64,000 nucleotides of DNA. Origin: Streptacidiphilus sp. ASG 303. Lineage in GTDB: Bacteria; Actinomycetota; Actinomycetes; Streptomycetales; Streptomycetaceae. Location of the stretch: positions 19,426 to 83,425 of the forward strand of contig NZ_JAJLRA010000026.1 of NCBI RefSeq assembly GCF_020991365.1, written 5' to 3'. Position 1 is the first letter of the stretch. Every line of letters begins with the position of its first letter. The notes under the pieces were generated by a model. The model saw nothing but the letters and a program-made list of their open reading frames with translations, had not been told where the DNA came from and searched no databases. Made by a program: the position numbers and the translations under genes. Shown here one piece after another: positions 15,472-24,461 of the stretch.

Positions 15472-16571
15472 GCGGCGAGCACGACGGACGCGCCCCGCGC
15501 GTCGCCCAGCGCGCCCGGGTGCATCCGGTTCATCATGTACGCCACGGTCAGCCGCGCGTCGAGGTCGACCACCACCAGCGACCCGCCCCAGCCGCCCCAG
15601 AAGCAGGCCCGCGGGTTGGGGGAGACCGGCAGCTCGGGGGAGTTGAGCCCGTACCCCATGCCGAGGCGCAGCACCGCGCCGAGCACGCGGTCCGGCCCGT
15701 ACGCCTGCTCCTCGAAGACCCGGGCGCAGCCCGCCTCCGACAGCAGCCGCACCCCGCCCGCCTCGCCGCCGCAGGCCAGCACCGACTGGACGGCGGCCAC
15801 CGAGCGGGCGTTGCCGTGGCCGTTGGCGGCCGGGACCTCGGCGCGGCGCCACGCGGCCGTGCAGGCGTCCGCGGGCCCGACGCGCGGGTTGCCGACCCGG
15901 GCGAGCGGGTCCGCGGGGGCGCCGGGCTCCGGCGGTGCCCAGGAGACCGGCGCCACCCGCGCGTCGTCCTCCGGTGCGAGCCCCAGGTGGAAGTCCGCGC
16001 CGAGCGGTCCGGTGACCTCCTCGGCGAGGAAGGCGCCCGGGGTGCGGCCGGTGATCCGCCGGATGACCTCGCCGACCAGGTAGCCCTGGGTCAGGGCGTG
16101 GTAGCCGGACTCCGAGCCGGGCTTCCAGGCGGGCGCCTGGCGGGCCAGCAGCCCGGTGGCCTTCTCCCAGTCGTACAGGTCGGCGACCTCCAGCCGCTCG
16201 GTCCACACCGGCAGGCCCGCGGTGTGGCCCAGCAGGTGCCGCACCTCCACCTCCTCCTTGCCGGCGGCGGCGAACTCCGGCCAGTACCGGGCGACGGGCG
16301 CGTGCAGGTCCAGCTCGCCCCGGTCGGCGAGGACCAGGGCGCACAGCGCCGTCATGGTCTTGGTGGTGGACCAGGTGTTGACCAGGGTGTCCCGCTCCCA
16401 GGGCCGGGTGCGCCCCTCGTCCGCCCAGCCGCCCCACAGGTCGACGACCGTCTCGCCGTCGAGCTGCACGGCCACCGAGGCGCCCAGGTCGGACCCGCGG
16501 TCGAGGGAGGCGGCGAGCGCGTCGCGCACGCCCTGGAACCGGTCGGCGCAGACGCCGTGGATGTCGGCCAT
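15450..16571 (-). CDS. Serine hydrolase, beta-lactamase/EstA-like family
   Basis: A 373-residue penicillin-binding-protein-fold hydrolase. The catalytic SxxK is STTK in NTWSTTKTMTALCALVLADRG (about residues 66-86). The YxN-type motif reads YHA in SESGYHALTQGYLVG, as in class C-related esterases. There is no signal peptide, so it is probably cytoplasmic and an esterase rather than a secreted beta-lactamase. It is divergent from the WYL regulator. A TAGGGT hexamer six bases before the ATG suggests a leaderless mRNA. Its substrate cannot be predicted. The 3' end overlaps the YrdB-like gene by 22 bp. Confidence 0.88.
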   Translation of the reverse strand: MADIHGVCADRFQGVRDALAASLDRGSDLGASVAVQLDGETVVDLWGGWADEGRTRPWERDTLVNTWSTTKTMTALCALVLADRGELDLHAPVARYWPEFAAAGKEEVEVRHLLGHTAGLPVWTERLEVADLYDWEKATGLLARQAPAWKPGSESGYHALTQGYLVGEVIRRITGRTPGAFLAEEVTGPLGADFHLGLAPEDDARVAPVSWAPPEPGAPADPLARVGNPRVGPADACTAAWRRAEVPAANGHGNARSVAAVQSVLACGGEAGGVRLLSEAGCARVFEEQAYGPDRVLGAVLRLGMGYGLNSPELPVSPNPRACFWGGWGGSLVVVDLDARLTVAYMMNRMHPGALGDARGASVVLAAYGALAG

Positions 16572-16650
16572 GGCGGGACCCTACCGGCGGGTAGCCCGAT
16601 ACGGAACGGGGCCGTCCCCCGCACGGCCCGGCGGGCGGCACAATCGCGTC

Positions 16651-17778
16651 ATGCGCGCCGACCGCCTCCTCTCCCTCCTCCTGCTGCTCCAGGGCCGCGG
16701 CCGGATGACCGCCGGGGAGCTCGCCGCCGAGCTGGAGGTCTCCGTCCGCACCGTCTACCGGGACGTGGAGGCGCTGGCCGCCGCCGGGGTGCCCGTCTAC
16801 GCCGACCGCGGCCCCGACGGCGGCTACCGGCTGCTCGACGGCTACCGCACCCGCCTCACCGGCCTCAACGCCGACGAGGCCGGATCGCTCTTCCTCGCCG
16901 GACTGCCCGGACCGGCTGCCGAGCTCGGCCTCGGCGCCGAACTGGCCGGAGCGCGGCTGAAACTGCTCGCCGCCCTGCCCGCCGAGAACGCGGCCCGCGC
17001 CGAGCGGGTCCGCGAGCGGTTCCACCTCGACCCGGGACGCTGGTTCGCCGACGCGACGCCCGTGCCGCACCTGGGCGCGGTCGCCGACGCCGTCTGGCGG
17101 CAGCAGGGGCTGCGGATCCGCTACCGCAAGTGGGGCCCGGCCGAGGTCGACCGCGAGGTGCGCCCGCTCGGCGTGGTCCTCAAGGCGGGGGAGTGGTACC
17201 TGGTGGCGCAGGCCGGCGCCGACGGGCCGCCCCGCACCTACAAGGTCTCCCGCATCCTGGAGTGCGTCCCCGGCGGCGGCCCCTTCGAGCGGCCCGCCGG
17301 GTTCGACCTGGCCGCCTTCTGGGACGGCTGGTCCCGGCGCTTCCAGGAGACCGCCCACGGCCGCACCGTCGACGTGCTGCTCACCGCGGAGGCCGCCGCA
17401 CGCGTCCGGGCGATCTTCGCGCCGGTCCAGGCCCGCGCCGTCGACGCGGCCGAGGCCGCCGCGCGCGCCGCCGCGGGCCCCGGCGGCCCCGCCCCCGGAC
17501 CGGTCCCCGCCCCGCGTCCCGCGGAGGCCCCCTGCCCCCCGGGGCTCCGCGCCCCCGGCACACCTGCCCCCGGCGCCCCCCGCCCCGACGGCCGCCTGCG
17601 GGTGGCGCTCCCCGTCGAGTCGCTCCGCCACGCCGCCTCCGACCTGCTGCGCCTCGGCGCCGGCGCCGAGGTCCTCGGCCCCCCGGAACTGCGCGCCGAG
17701 ATGGCCGCCGCCGCCCGCGCCCTGGCGGAGCTGTACGGGGGAGCGGACCCCGTGACCGGCTCCGCGACGTTAGGCTGA
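16651..17778 (+). CDS. HTH/WYL-domain regulator with a TTA codon near its end
   Basis: A 375-residue protein. The N-terminal winged helix (GELAAELEVSVRTVYRDVEALAAAGVPVYAD, about residues 24-54) is followed by a WYL domain (about 140-215, WYLVAQ at the core) and a WCX-like C-terminal region interrupted by an 80-residue Ala/Pro-rich insert. WYL proteins sense ligands or single-stranded DNA and often activate or repress a neighbour; the divergent serine hydrolase is the obvious candidate. The penultimate sense codon is TTA (17770-17772), the only TTA found in a convincing gene of this window, so its synthesis may depend on bldA tRNA. A CACAAT hexamer lies six bases before the ATG (leaderless). 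Confidence 0.88.
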   Translation: MRADRLLSLLLLLQGRGRMTAGELAAELEVSVRTVYRDVEALAAAGVPVYADRGPDGGYRLLDGYRTRLTGLNADEAGSLFLAGLPGPAAELGLGAELAGARLKLLAALPAENAARAERVRERFHLDPGRWFADATPVPHLGAVADAVWRQQGLRIRYRKWGPAEVDREVRPLGVVLKAGEWYLVAQAGADGPPRTYKVSRILECVPGGGPFERPAGFDLAAFWDGWSRRFQETAHGRTVDVLLTAEAAARVRAIFAPVQARAVDAAEAAARAAAGPGGPAPGPVPAPRPAEAPCPPGLRAPGTPAPGAPRPDGRLRVALPVESLRHAASDLLRLGAGAEVLGPPELRAEMAAAARALAELYGGADPVTGSATLG

Positions 17779-17835
17779 GACCGGGTCCGCAGGGCGGCAG
17801 CGCCGCCGGCGGCGGCCTGTGCACCGGGAGGCGAG

Positions 17836-19911
17836 ATGGACGAGCACCCAGCCGGGTCCCGGCCCGACCCGCCGGCCCCGTGGCCCGCCGGTCCCGACGC
17901 CAGCCTGGCCCTCAACCGGATGGGCAGCTTCGACTGGGACCTCGACACCGGCCTGCTCCACCTCGACCCGGTCGCCCTCGGCATCTACGACCTCGCCCCC
18001 GAGGAGTACCGCTCCGACCCGCTCCAGCTGGGCGAACGCATGCCCCCGGAGGAGCGCGCCGCCGTCGACGCCCACGTCTCCCGGGCGATGAAGGACGGCA
18101 GCTCCACCTACGGCTACTACTTCCGCGTCCTGCCCCGCGACGGCGCCGACCGCTGGGTCCACACCCAGGGCCACATCCACCGCGACGCCCTCGGCCGCCC
18201 CCGCCGGGTCATCGGCATCCTCCGCGACGCCACCGACGAGCTGGCGCAGGCCGCCGACCGCCTCGCCCTCGAGCGCGAGCGCGCGCGCCGGGCCGAGGTG
18301 GTGCAGGGCACCGCCGCCGCCCTCGCCCACGCCGTCACCGTCCAGGACGTCACCGCCGTCCTCAGCGACCCGCACGGCCTGGGCCGCCTCGGGGCCGCCA
18401 GCCTGGTGCTGGGCGTGGTCGAGAACGGCCGCGTCCGGGTCCTCGCCGAGGGGCGCGAGGGCAGCAACGTGCCCGAGCTGGAGTGGACCCGCGTCGAGGA
18501 CGACTTCCCGCTCAGCGAGGTCATCCGGACCAGGAACCCGCTCTTCCTCACCTCCGCCGAGGAGTTCGCCGCCCGCTACCCGAGGCTGTGGCCGTACATC
18601 CGCCCGCTCGGCGCCACCGCCGCCGCCTACCTGCCGCTGGTGGCCCAGGGCCGCCCGATCGGCGGCCTCGGCCTCCTCTACCACGGCAAGGACGCCTTCC
18701 CCGCCGAGGAGCGGGACCTGCTGCTCGCCCTGAGCAGCGGCATCGCCCAGAGCCTGCAGCGGGCCATGCTCTTCGACCAGGAGCACGACCTGGCCAAGAG
18801 CCTGCAGACCGCGATGCTGCCGCGCAGCCTCCCCGAGGTCGGGGGCTTCACGGTCGCCGCCCGCTACCGCTCCGCCCGCACCGGCCGCGACATCGGCGGC
18901 GACTGGTACGACGCCGTCCCGCTGCCCGGCGGCCGCGTCGGCGTGATGGTCGGCGACGTCCAGGGCCACGACACCCACGCCGCCGCCGTCATGGGCCAGC
19001 TGCGCATCGCCCTGCGCGCCTACGCCGCCGAGGGGCACTCGCCGGCCACCGTGATGGCACGCGCCTCGGTCTTCCTCTGCGAGCTGGACACCGACCGCTT
19101 CGCCACCTGCGTCTACGCCGACGTCGAGGCCGCCACCGGCACGGTGCGGCTGGTCCGTGCCGGGCACCTCGCGCCCATGCTGCGCCACGCCGACGGCTGG
19201 TGCCGCCAGGTGCCCGGCCCGGTGGGGCTGCCGCTGGGCCTGTCCGCCCAGTTCGGCGACCTGGAGTACCCGGTCACCTGCGTCGAGCTCGCCGCCGGCG
19301 AGACCCTGCTGCTGTGCAGCGACGGCCTGGTGGAGCGCCCCGGCGCCGACCTGGACGAGGGCATGGCCCTGCTCGGCCGCTCGGTGCACGAGGGCCCGCG
19401 CGACCCGGAGGAGCTGGCCGACCGGCTGTGCGAGGTGATGGCCGAGCAGACCGGCGGCGAGGACGACATGGCGCTGCTGCTCCTCACCCGGCTGGAGGGC
19501 GCGGCCGGGCCCGCCCGCCTCCTGCACCAGTACGTCGCCCCGGCCGACCCCCAGGCGCTCGTCGCCGCCCGCCACCTGATCCGGGAGGCGGTGCACAGCT
19601 GGGGCGTGCCGGAGCGCTCGGACGAGGTGGAGCTGGTCGCCGACGAACTGGTCACCAACGCGCTGCGGCACACCGACGGCGGCGCCCTGCTGAGTTTGCG
19701 GCTGCTGGCCGGGGGCCGCCCCCGGCTGCGGATCGAGGTCCAGGACCGCTCCAGCGCGCTGCCCCGGCGCACCGAGCCGGGCTGGGAGTCCACCTCGGGC
19801 CGCGGCATGCTGCTGGTCGACCGGGTGGCCGACGTCTGGGGGGTGGACCCGCGGGGCGCCGGCAAGTGCGTGTGGGGCGAGTTCCTGGTGGCCCGGGGCA
19901 CCGAGGGGTGA
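17836..19911 (+). CDS. PAS-GAF-SpoIIE phosphatase with C-terminal anti-sigma-like ATPase
   Basis: A 691-residue cytoplasmic signalling protein. A PAS-like domain (about 25-135, FDWDLDTGLLHLD) is followed by a GAF domain (about 155-310), a PP2C/SpoIIE phosphatase (about 335-550, with GGDWYDAV and GDVQGHD supplying metal-binding Asp residues) and an HATPase_c_2 domain (about 565-688, VADELVTNALRHTDGG). Such proteins dephosphorylate anti-anti-sigma factors and can phosphorylate them through the ATPase domain, so the gene may be both arms of one switch. PAS and GAF would sense the signal. GGGAGG lies 6 bases before the ATG. No sigma factor or STAS gene is adjacent, so the partner is elsewhere. 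Confidence 0.92.
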   Translation: MDEHPAGSRPDPPAPWPAGPDASLALNRMGSFDWDLDTGLLHLDPVALGIYDLAPEEYRSDPLQLGERMPPEERAAVDAHVSRAMKDGSSTYGYYFRVLPRDGADRWVHTQGHIHRDALGRPRRVIGILRDATDELAQAADRLALERERARRAEVVQGTAAALAHAVTVQDVTAVLSDPHGLGRLGAASLVLGVVENGRVRVLAEGREGSNVPELEWTRVEDDFPLSEVIRTRNPLFLTSAEEFAARYPRLWPYIRPLGATAAAYLPLVAQGRPIGGLGLLYHGKDAFPAEERDLLLALSSGIAQSLQRAMLFDQEHDLAKSLQTAMLPRSLPEVGGFTVAARYRSARTGRDIGGDWYDAVPLPGGRVGVMVGDVQGHDTHAAAVMGQLRIALRAYAAEGHSPATVMARASVFLCELDTDRFATCVYADVEAATGTVRLVRAGHLAPMLRHADGWCRQVPGPVGLPLGLSAQFGDLEYPVTCVELAAGETLLLCSDGLVERPGADLDEGMALLGRSVHEGPRDPEELADRLCEVMAEQTGGEDDMALLLLTRLEGAAGPARLLHQYVAPADPQALVAARHLIREAVHSWGVPERSDEVELVADELVTNALRHTDGGALLSLRLLAGGRPRLRIEVQDRSSALPRRTEPGWESTSGRGMLLVDRVADVWGVDPRGAGKCVWGEFLVARGTEG

Positions 19912-19995
19912 CCTGCGGCCGCGCGCCCGGGACGGCCCCGCACGGGCGGCCGCGACGGCCCGGGCGCACGGCCGGGCAGGCGGCCGGACACGCGG

Positions 19996-20030
19996 CCGGG
20001 CCGCCTCCCCGCGGCGGGGAGGCGGCCCGG
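19996..20030. terminator. Bidirectional terminator between SpoIIE phosphatase and MMPL genes
   Basis: A 35-nt palindrome, CCGGGCCGCCTCCCCGC and its complement around one base, gives a stem of at least 15 bp between two convergent genes. Confidence 0.8.
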
Positions 20031-20051
20031 TACCGGTCCTTGCGGTGCCCG

Positions 20052-22121
20052 CTACGCGTCGCGCCTCAGCCGGGCCGGCCACCAGGCCCGCTCGTCCAGG
20101 TCGTACACCAGGGCCGGCACCAGCAGCGACCGCACCAGCAGCGTGTCGAGCAGGACGCCGAAGGCGACGATGAAGGCGATCTGGGTGAGGAACGCCAGCG
20201 GGATCACGCCGAGCGCCGCGAACGTCGCCGCCAGCACCACGCCCGCCGAGGTGATCACCCCGCCGGTCGCCGTCAGGCCGCGCAGCACGCCCTCCCGGGT
20301 GCCGTGCCGCTTCGACTCCTCGCGGACCCGGGTCATCAGGAAGATGTTGTAGTCCACGCCGAGCGCCACCAGGAAGACGTACCCGTACAGCGGCACCGCC
20401 GGGTCGGTGGCCGTGAAGTCGAACAGGTGGCGGAAGACCAGCGCCGACACGCCGAGCGTCGCCAGGTAGGAGAGGGCGACCGTCGCCGCCAGCAGCACCG
20501 GCGTCAGCAGGGAGCGCAGCAGCACCACCAGGATCGCCAGGATGCAGAGCAGCACCACGGGCGTGATCACCGCCCGGTCGCGCTCCCCGGTGACCCGGGT
20601 GTCGTACTGCTGGGCGGTGAACCCGCCGACCTGCGCCTGCGCGCCCGGCACGGCGTGCACCGCGCTCCGCAGCCGCTTGACGGTGTCCACCGCGGCGTTG
20701 CTGTCGGCGGCGTCGGCAAGGGTGACGTCCAGCCGCACCCGGCCCTCGACCTGCACCGGGGCGCCGCCGGGCTTCCCGCCGGTCCACGGGGCGACGCCGC
20801 TGACGCCGTCGACGCCCTTCGCCGCCGCGGCGACCCGGTCGGCCGCGCCCGCCTCGGCGATCACGACGGCGGGGTTGCCGGAGCCGCCGGGGAAGTGCCG
20901 GGTGAGCATCTCCTGCGCCGCCACCGACGGCTGGGCGGTGGTGAACAGCTCGCTCTGCGGGACGCCGCCGGACTTCAGCAGCGGCGAGAACGCCGCGAAC
21001 ACGGCGAGCACCGCGAGGCTCAGCGCCCACACGGCGCGGGGCCGGCGCCCCACCAGGGCGGCGACGCGGCGCCACACGCCGTGGACCGGCGCGCCGTCGC
21101 CGTGGGCGGGCTTCGCGGGCCAGTACGCCGTGCGGCCCAGCAGCACGAGCGCCGCCGGCAGGAAGGTCAGGGCGGACAGCACCGCGCAGGCGATGCCGAT
21201 GGCGCCGACCGGGCCCAGCGCCCGGTTGTTGCTGAGGTCGGAGAGCAGCAGCACCAGCAGGCCGAGGGCCACGGTCAGGCCGGAGGCCGTGATGGGCTCC
21301 ACCGACCGCCGCCAGGCCGTGCGCATGGCCGCGAAGCGGTCGGCCTGCTGCTCCAGCTCCTCGCGGAAGCGGGCGGACAGCAGCAGGGCGTAGTCGGTGG
21401 CGGCGCCGATCACCAGGATGGACAGCAGGCCCTGGATCTGCCCGTCGACCTTGACCAGGCCCTGCTTCGCCAGCGCGTACACGATCGCGCAGGCCACCCC
21501 GAGGGCGAAGACCGCCCCCATGATCACCAGCAGCGGGAGCAGGACGCTGCGGTAGACCGCGAGGAGGATCACCAGCACCACGCCGAGGGCGACGCCGAGC
21601 AGCAGCCCGTCGATGCCGGCGAAGGCGCCCGCGAGGTCGGCCTGGACGGCGGCGGGTCCGGCGAGCCCGGCCGTGGCGCCGGGCACCTGCGCCACGGCGG
21701 CGCGGACGGCGTCGACGCTGTCGGGCACCTTCTCGCCGAGGTCGGAGCGGAGCTCCACCACGCCCTCCAGCGCCTTCCCGTCCTTCGACGGCAGCGCGGG
21801 GGTGGCCTTGCCGGTGGCGCCGGGGACCTGCGCGGCCTTCTGCAGGGCCTGCTGGGCGGCGGCGCGCTGGGCGTCGGTGACGCGCCCGTCCTTCGCCTCC
21901 CAGACGACGACGACCGGCAGGCCGGCGTCCTTCTCGAAGGCCCGCCGGGCGGCGGCGACCTCGGTGGACTCGGCGCTCTGCGGCAGGAAGCGGGTGCTGT
22001 CGTTGGTGGCGACCTCGCCGAGCCTCCCCGCGAAGGAGCCGAGCCCGCCGCCCAGGGCGAGCCAGGCCACGAGCAGCAGGAGGGGGAGGAGCAGCCGCGT
22101 TCTGCGGATGTTCTTGGGCAT
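20052..22121 (-). CDS. MMPL-family RND transporter
   Basis: A 689-residue inner-membrane transporter with duplicated architecture: helix 1 (residues 8-28), a soluble loop (about 40-170), five helices including GQIQGLLSILVIGAATDYALLLSARF with the conserved AxDYxL, then a second loop (about 375-505) and five more helices with GVDYNIFLMTRVREE. The TDY and VDY motifs are the proton-relay signature of MMPL proteins. Family members export lipids, siderophores or drugs. It is divergent from a MarR gene with a palindrome in between, so it is probably MarR-controlled efflux. Confidence 0.93.
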   Translation of the reverse strand: MPKNIRRTRLLLPLLLLVAWLALGGGLGSFAGRLGEVATNDSTRFLPQSAESTEVAAARRAFEKDAGLPVVVVWEAKDGRVTDAQRAAAQQALQKAAQVPGATGKATPALPSKDGKALEGVVELRSDLGEKVPDSVDAVRAAVAQVPGATAGLAGPAAVQADLAGAFAGIDGLLLGVALGVVLVILLAVYRSVLLPLLVIMGAVFALGVACAIVYALAKQGLVKVDGQIQGLLSILVIGAATDYALLLSARFREELEQQADRFAAMRTAWRRSVEPITASGLTVALGLLVLLLSDLSNNRALGPVGAIGIACAVLSALTFLPAALVLLGRTAYWPAKPAHGDGAPVHGVWRRVAALVGRRPRAVWALSLAVLAVFAAFSPLLKSGGVPQSELFTTAQPSVAAQEMLTRHFPGGSGNPAVVIAEAGAADRVAAAAKGVDGVSGVAPWTGGKPGGAPVQVEGRVRLDVTLADAADSNAAVDTVKRLRSAVHAVPGAQAQVGGFTAQQYDTRVTGERDRAVITPVVLLCILAILVVLLRSLLTPVLLAATVALSYLATLGVSALVFRHLFDFTATDPAVPLYGYVFLVALGVDYNIFLMTRVREESKRHGTREGVLRGLTATGGVITSAGVVLAATFAALGVIPLAFLTQIAFIVAFGVLLDTLLVRSLLVPALVYDLDERAWWPARLRRDA

Positions 22122-22155
22122 GGCAGGGGGAGTCCTCGATCCGGAGGGAGGTATC

Positions 22156-22170
22156 TCTCAATCGTTGAGA
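22156..22170. promoter_or_regulatory. MarR operator candidate
   Basis: TCTCAA-TCG-TTGAGA, a perfect 6-bp inverted repeat with 3-bp spacer, lies 35 bp before the MMPL start in an AT-richer patch of the divergent promoter region. Confidence 0.7.
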
Positions 22171-22277
22171 AGCTTAACGCCTGAGCTACCTACCCGATGC
22201 CGCCGAGCCTAAGCTGGTCCCGTCAGCCAGTCCACCGCAGTCCGCCGCCGCAGTCCGCCACCACCGGAAGGGGACCC

Positions 22278-22802
22278 TTGCCCGCCGACGACCACGCCCC
22301 GCCGCCCGCCCCGGACCGCCGCACCTTCGGCCGGCTGCTGCAGGCCCTGGCGTCGGAGATGAACCTGCTGGGCCACGACTTCGCCGCGTCCCAGGGGCTG
22401 CACGCCACCGACGTCCAGGCGCTGCTCGCCGTCATGGGCGGTTCGGCCGGACCGTCCGCCGAGGCCGGCGGGGCGGCCACGCCCGGGCGGCTCCGCGAGG
22501 AGCTGGGCCTGACCTCGGGCGCGGTCACGGCCGTCCTCGACCGCCTGGAGCGCGCCGGGCACGTCCACCGCACCCGCGACAGCGCCGACCGCCGGCAGGT
22601 CCGGGTGCACTACACCCCCGGGGCCAGCCGGGTGGCGATGGAGTGGTTCACCCCGGTGGCCGAGTGCACCGACACCGTCCGGGCGGAGTTCGACGCGGCG
22701 GAGCTGCGGGTGGTGGCGCGCTTCCTGGAGCGGATGACCGAGGAGCTGGAGCGGCTGCGGCTGGACCGCCGGCGCGAGGCGGCCGAGGGAGGGGCGCACT
22801 GA
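22278..22802 (+). CDS. MarR-family transcriptional regulator
   Basis: A 174-residue winged-helix regulator. LGLTSGAVTAVLDRLERAGHVHRTRDSADRRQVRVHYT (about residues 75-112) is the MarR recognition helix plus wing, preceded by an unusual Gly/Ala-rich insert. The TTG start at 22278 was chosen for GGAAGGGG just upstream; the frame is open further up but lacks a start with a ribosome site. It faces the MMPL transporter across a palindromic operator and is followed by the mug gene with a one-base stop/start overlap, so repressor and DNA glycosylase are co-transcribed. Confidence 0.85.
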   Translation: MPADDHAPPPAPDRRTFGRLLQALASEMNLLGHDFAASQGLHATDVQALLAVMGGSAGPSAEAGGAATPGRLREELGLTSGAVTAVLDRLERAGHVHRTRDSADRRQVRVHYTPGASRVAMEWFTPVAECTDTVRAEFDAAELRVVARFLERMTEELERLRLDRRREAAEGGAH

Positions 22803-23419
22803 TGGACGCCGTACGCCCCGCGCCCCCCGGCCGCGCCGCGCGCCCCACCCGCGCCGAGCTGGAGGCCGCCCGCGACCGGACCGTCCCCGACGTCGTCGCC
22901 GACGGCCTGCGGGTGCTCTTCTGCGGCATCAACCCCGGCCTGTGGTCGGCCGCCACCGGTCACCACTTCGCCCGCCCCGGCAACCGCTTCTGGCCCGCCC
23001 TGCACCGCTCCGGCTTCACCCCGCGCCTGCTGCGGCCCGAGGAGGAGCGCGAGCTGCTCGGCCTCGGGCTCGGCATCACCAACGTCGTGGCCCGCGCCAC
23101 CGCCCGCGCCGACGAACTCGCCCCGCAGGAGTACACCGAGGGCGGCCGCCTCCTCACCGCCCGGGTGGAGCGGTACCGGCCGCGCTGGCTCGCCGTCGTC
23201 GGCGTCACCGCGTACCGGGCCGCCTTCGCCGCGCCGAAGGCGGCGGTCGGGCCGCAGCCCGGGCGGATCGGGGGGTCCCGGGTCTGGGTGCTGCCTAACC
23301 CCAGCGGACTCAACGCCCACTGGACGGCGCAGACCCTCGCCGAGGAGTTCGCCCGCCTGCGCGCCGCCGCCGACGGGACCGCCCCCGCCCCCGACGCGGA
23401 GCCGCTGCCCGGCCTCTGA
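22802..23419 (+). CDS. mug: G/U mismatch-specific uracil-DNA glycosylase (MUG/TDG family)
   Basis: A 205-residue base-excision repair enzyme of the uracil-DNA glycosylase superfamily, family 2. Motif A is VLFCGINPGLWSAATGHHFA (about residues 38-57; GINPG with the catalytic Asn) and the second motif is LPNPSGLNAHW (about 164-174), which intercalates in DNA. It removes uracil or ethenocytosine mispaired with guanine, useful in a very GC-rich genome exposed to cytosine deamination. The ATG overlaps the marR stop (TGATG). The C-terminal 25 residues are low-complexity. Confidence 0.93.
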   Translation: MDAVRPAPPGRAARPTRAELEAARDRTVPDVVADGLRVLFCGINPGLWSAATGHHFARPGNRFWPALHRSGFTPRLLRPEEERELLGLGLGITNVVARATARADELAPQEYTEGGRLLTARVERYRPRWLAVVGVTAYRAAFAAPKAAVGPQPGRIGGSRVWVLPNPSGLNAHWTAQTLAEEFARLRAAADGTAPAPDAEPLPGL

Positions 23420-23438
23420 CGGCGGGCCGCCGACCGCT

Positions 23439-23560
23439 CTGCCGTGCCCTGACCTGCCGTGCCCTGACCTGCCGCGCCCCGTCCTGCCGCGCCCCGTCCT
23501 GCCGCGCCCCGTCCTGCCGCGCCGCGCCGCGTCCTGCCGCGCCCCGCCCTGACCTGCCGG
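23439..23560. repeat. 15-bp tandem repeats in the mug/VTT intergenic region
   Basis: Two units of about TGCCGTGCCCTGACC are followed by three units of CTGCCGCGCCCCGTC and degenerate copies. They are non-coding, just after the mug stop in a convergent gap. Confidence 0.75.
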
Positions 23561-23618
23561 TCCGGCCCGGTGCGCCCCGGCGGTCCGCTTCCCCCGTGCG
23601 GTCCCCGGCGCAGGTCCG

Positions 23619-24422
23619 TCAGGCGGCCGCCCGGCGCCGCGCCCGCCACAGCGAGGCGGCGCTCAGCAGCCCCGTGACGGCGATCAGGCCGACGGAGAGC
23701 AGGAAGGCGGGGGAGCCGGGCGAGGACGCCGAGGCGCCCGCGACCACGTACGCGGCCGTCCCCGGGATCACCCCGAGCGCCGTCGCCGCGGTGAACGGCA
23801 GCGCCCGCACCCCGGAGAAGGCGGCGCCGAAGTTGGCCGCCTGGAACGGCACCCCGGGCACGATCCGCAGCAGCAGCACGCTGCGGAAGCCCTGGCGGGT
23901 CAGCAGCCGGTCCAGGGCGGTCAGCGCCCTGCCCCGCAGCAGCGGCCGCACCGCGTCGCGCCCCAGGGCGCGCCCCAGCCCGAAGGCCAGCCAGGCGCCG
24001 AGGGTGGTGCCCGCCACGGCCAGTGCCAGCCCCTCGTGGACGCCGAAGAGCGCGCCGGCCGCCGCGTTGAGCGCGGGCTTCGGCACGAAGGCGAGCGTGC
24101 CGAGGGCGAAGAGCGCCGCGAAGGCGGGGCCCGTCCAGGGGGCCGGCACGAGCGTGGCGAAGCCCTGGGAGAAGACCTGCTGCGGGCTCCACAGCAGCAG
24201 CGAGCAGGCCGCGGCGGCGAGCACGAGGACCAGCAGGGCCAGGCGTGCGCGCGGCGACGCCGGGCCGCCGCGGGGTGCGGTGTGCGCGGCCCCGCCGGGG
24301 GGCCGCCCGTCGGCCGCCGGTCCGCCGGGCGGCGGTGCGTCGGGCGCGGGGCCACCGGGCGCCTGTCCACCGGGTACGGGGCTGCCGGGCGTCCGTTCGC
24401 GGGATGTCCGTTCCTGGAGCAT
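23619..24422 (-). CDS. TVP38/TMEM64 (VTT-domain) membrane protein
   Basis: A 267-residue integral membrane protein. Residues 1-58 are a disordered Pro/Gly-rich cytoplasmic arm. The VTT/SNARE-associated core follows: PKPALNAAAGALFGVHEGLALAVAGTTLGAWLAFGLGR, then LLLRIVPGVPFQAANFGAAFSGV, containing the conserved F/NxxxG and R-(I/L)-x-P-x-x-P elements of DedA-like scramblases. Relatives move lipid headgroups or polyprenyl phosphates across the membrane (established for several members). It is divergent from the SPFH operon with the dual palindrome between, so both may answer the same regulator. Confidence 0.85.
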   Translation of the reverse strand: MLQERTSRERTPGSPVPGGQAPGGPAPDAPPPGGPAADGRPPGGAAHTAPRGGPASPRARLALLVLVLAAAACSLLLWSPQQVFSQGFATLVPAPWTGPAFAALFALGTLAFVPKPALNAAAGALFGVHEGLALAVAGTTLGAWLAFGLGRALGRDAVRPLLRGRALTALDRLLTRQGFRSVLLLRIVPGVPFQAANFGAAFSGVRALPFTAATALGVIPGTAAYVVAGASASSPGSPAFLLSVGLIAVTGLLSAASLWRARRRAAA

Positions 24423-24461
24423 CCGTGGAGCCTATAGCGGGCCGGACCGCCGCGCCTATTG

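Noticed and set aside
14793..22184. A very long open frame of about 2,460 codons on the plus strand
   Set aside because: It runs antisense or out of frame across at least five well-supported genes (YrdB-like, serine hydrolase, WYL, SpoIIE, MMPL). Long false frames are expected at this GC content.
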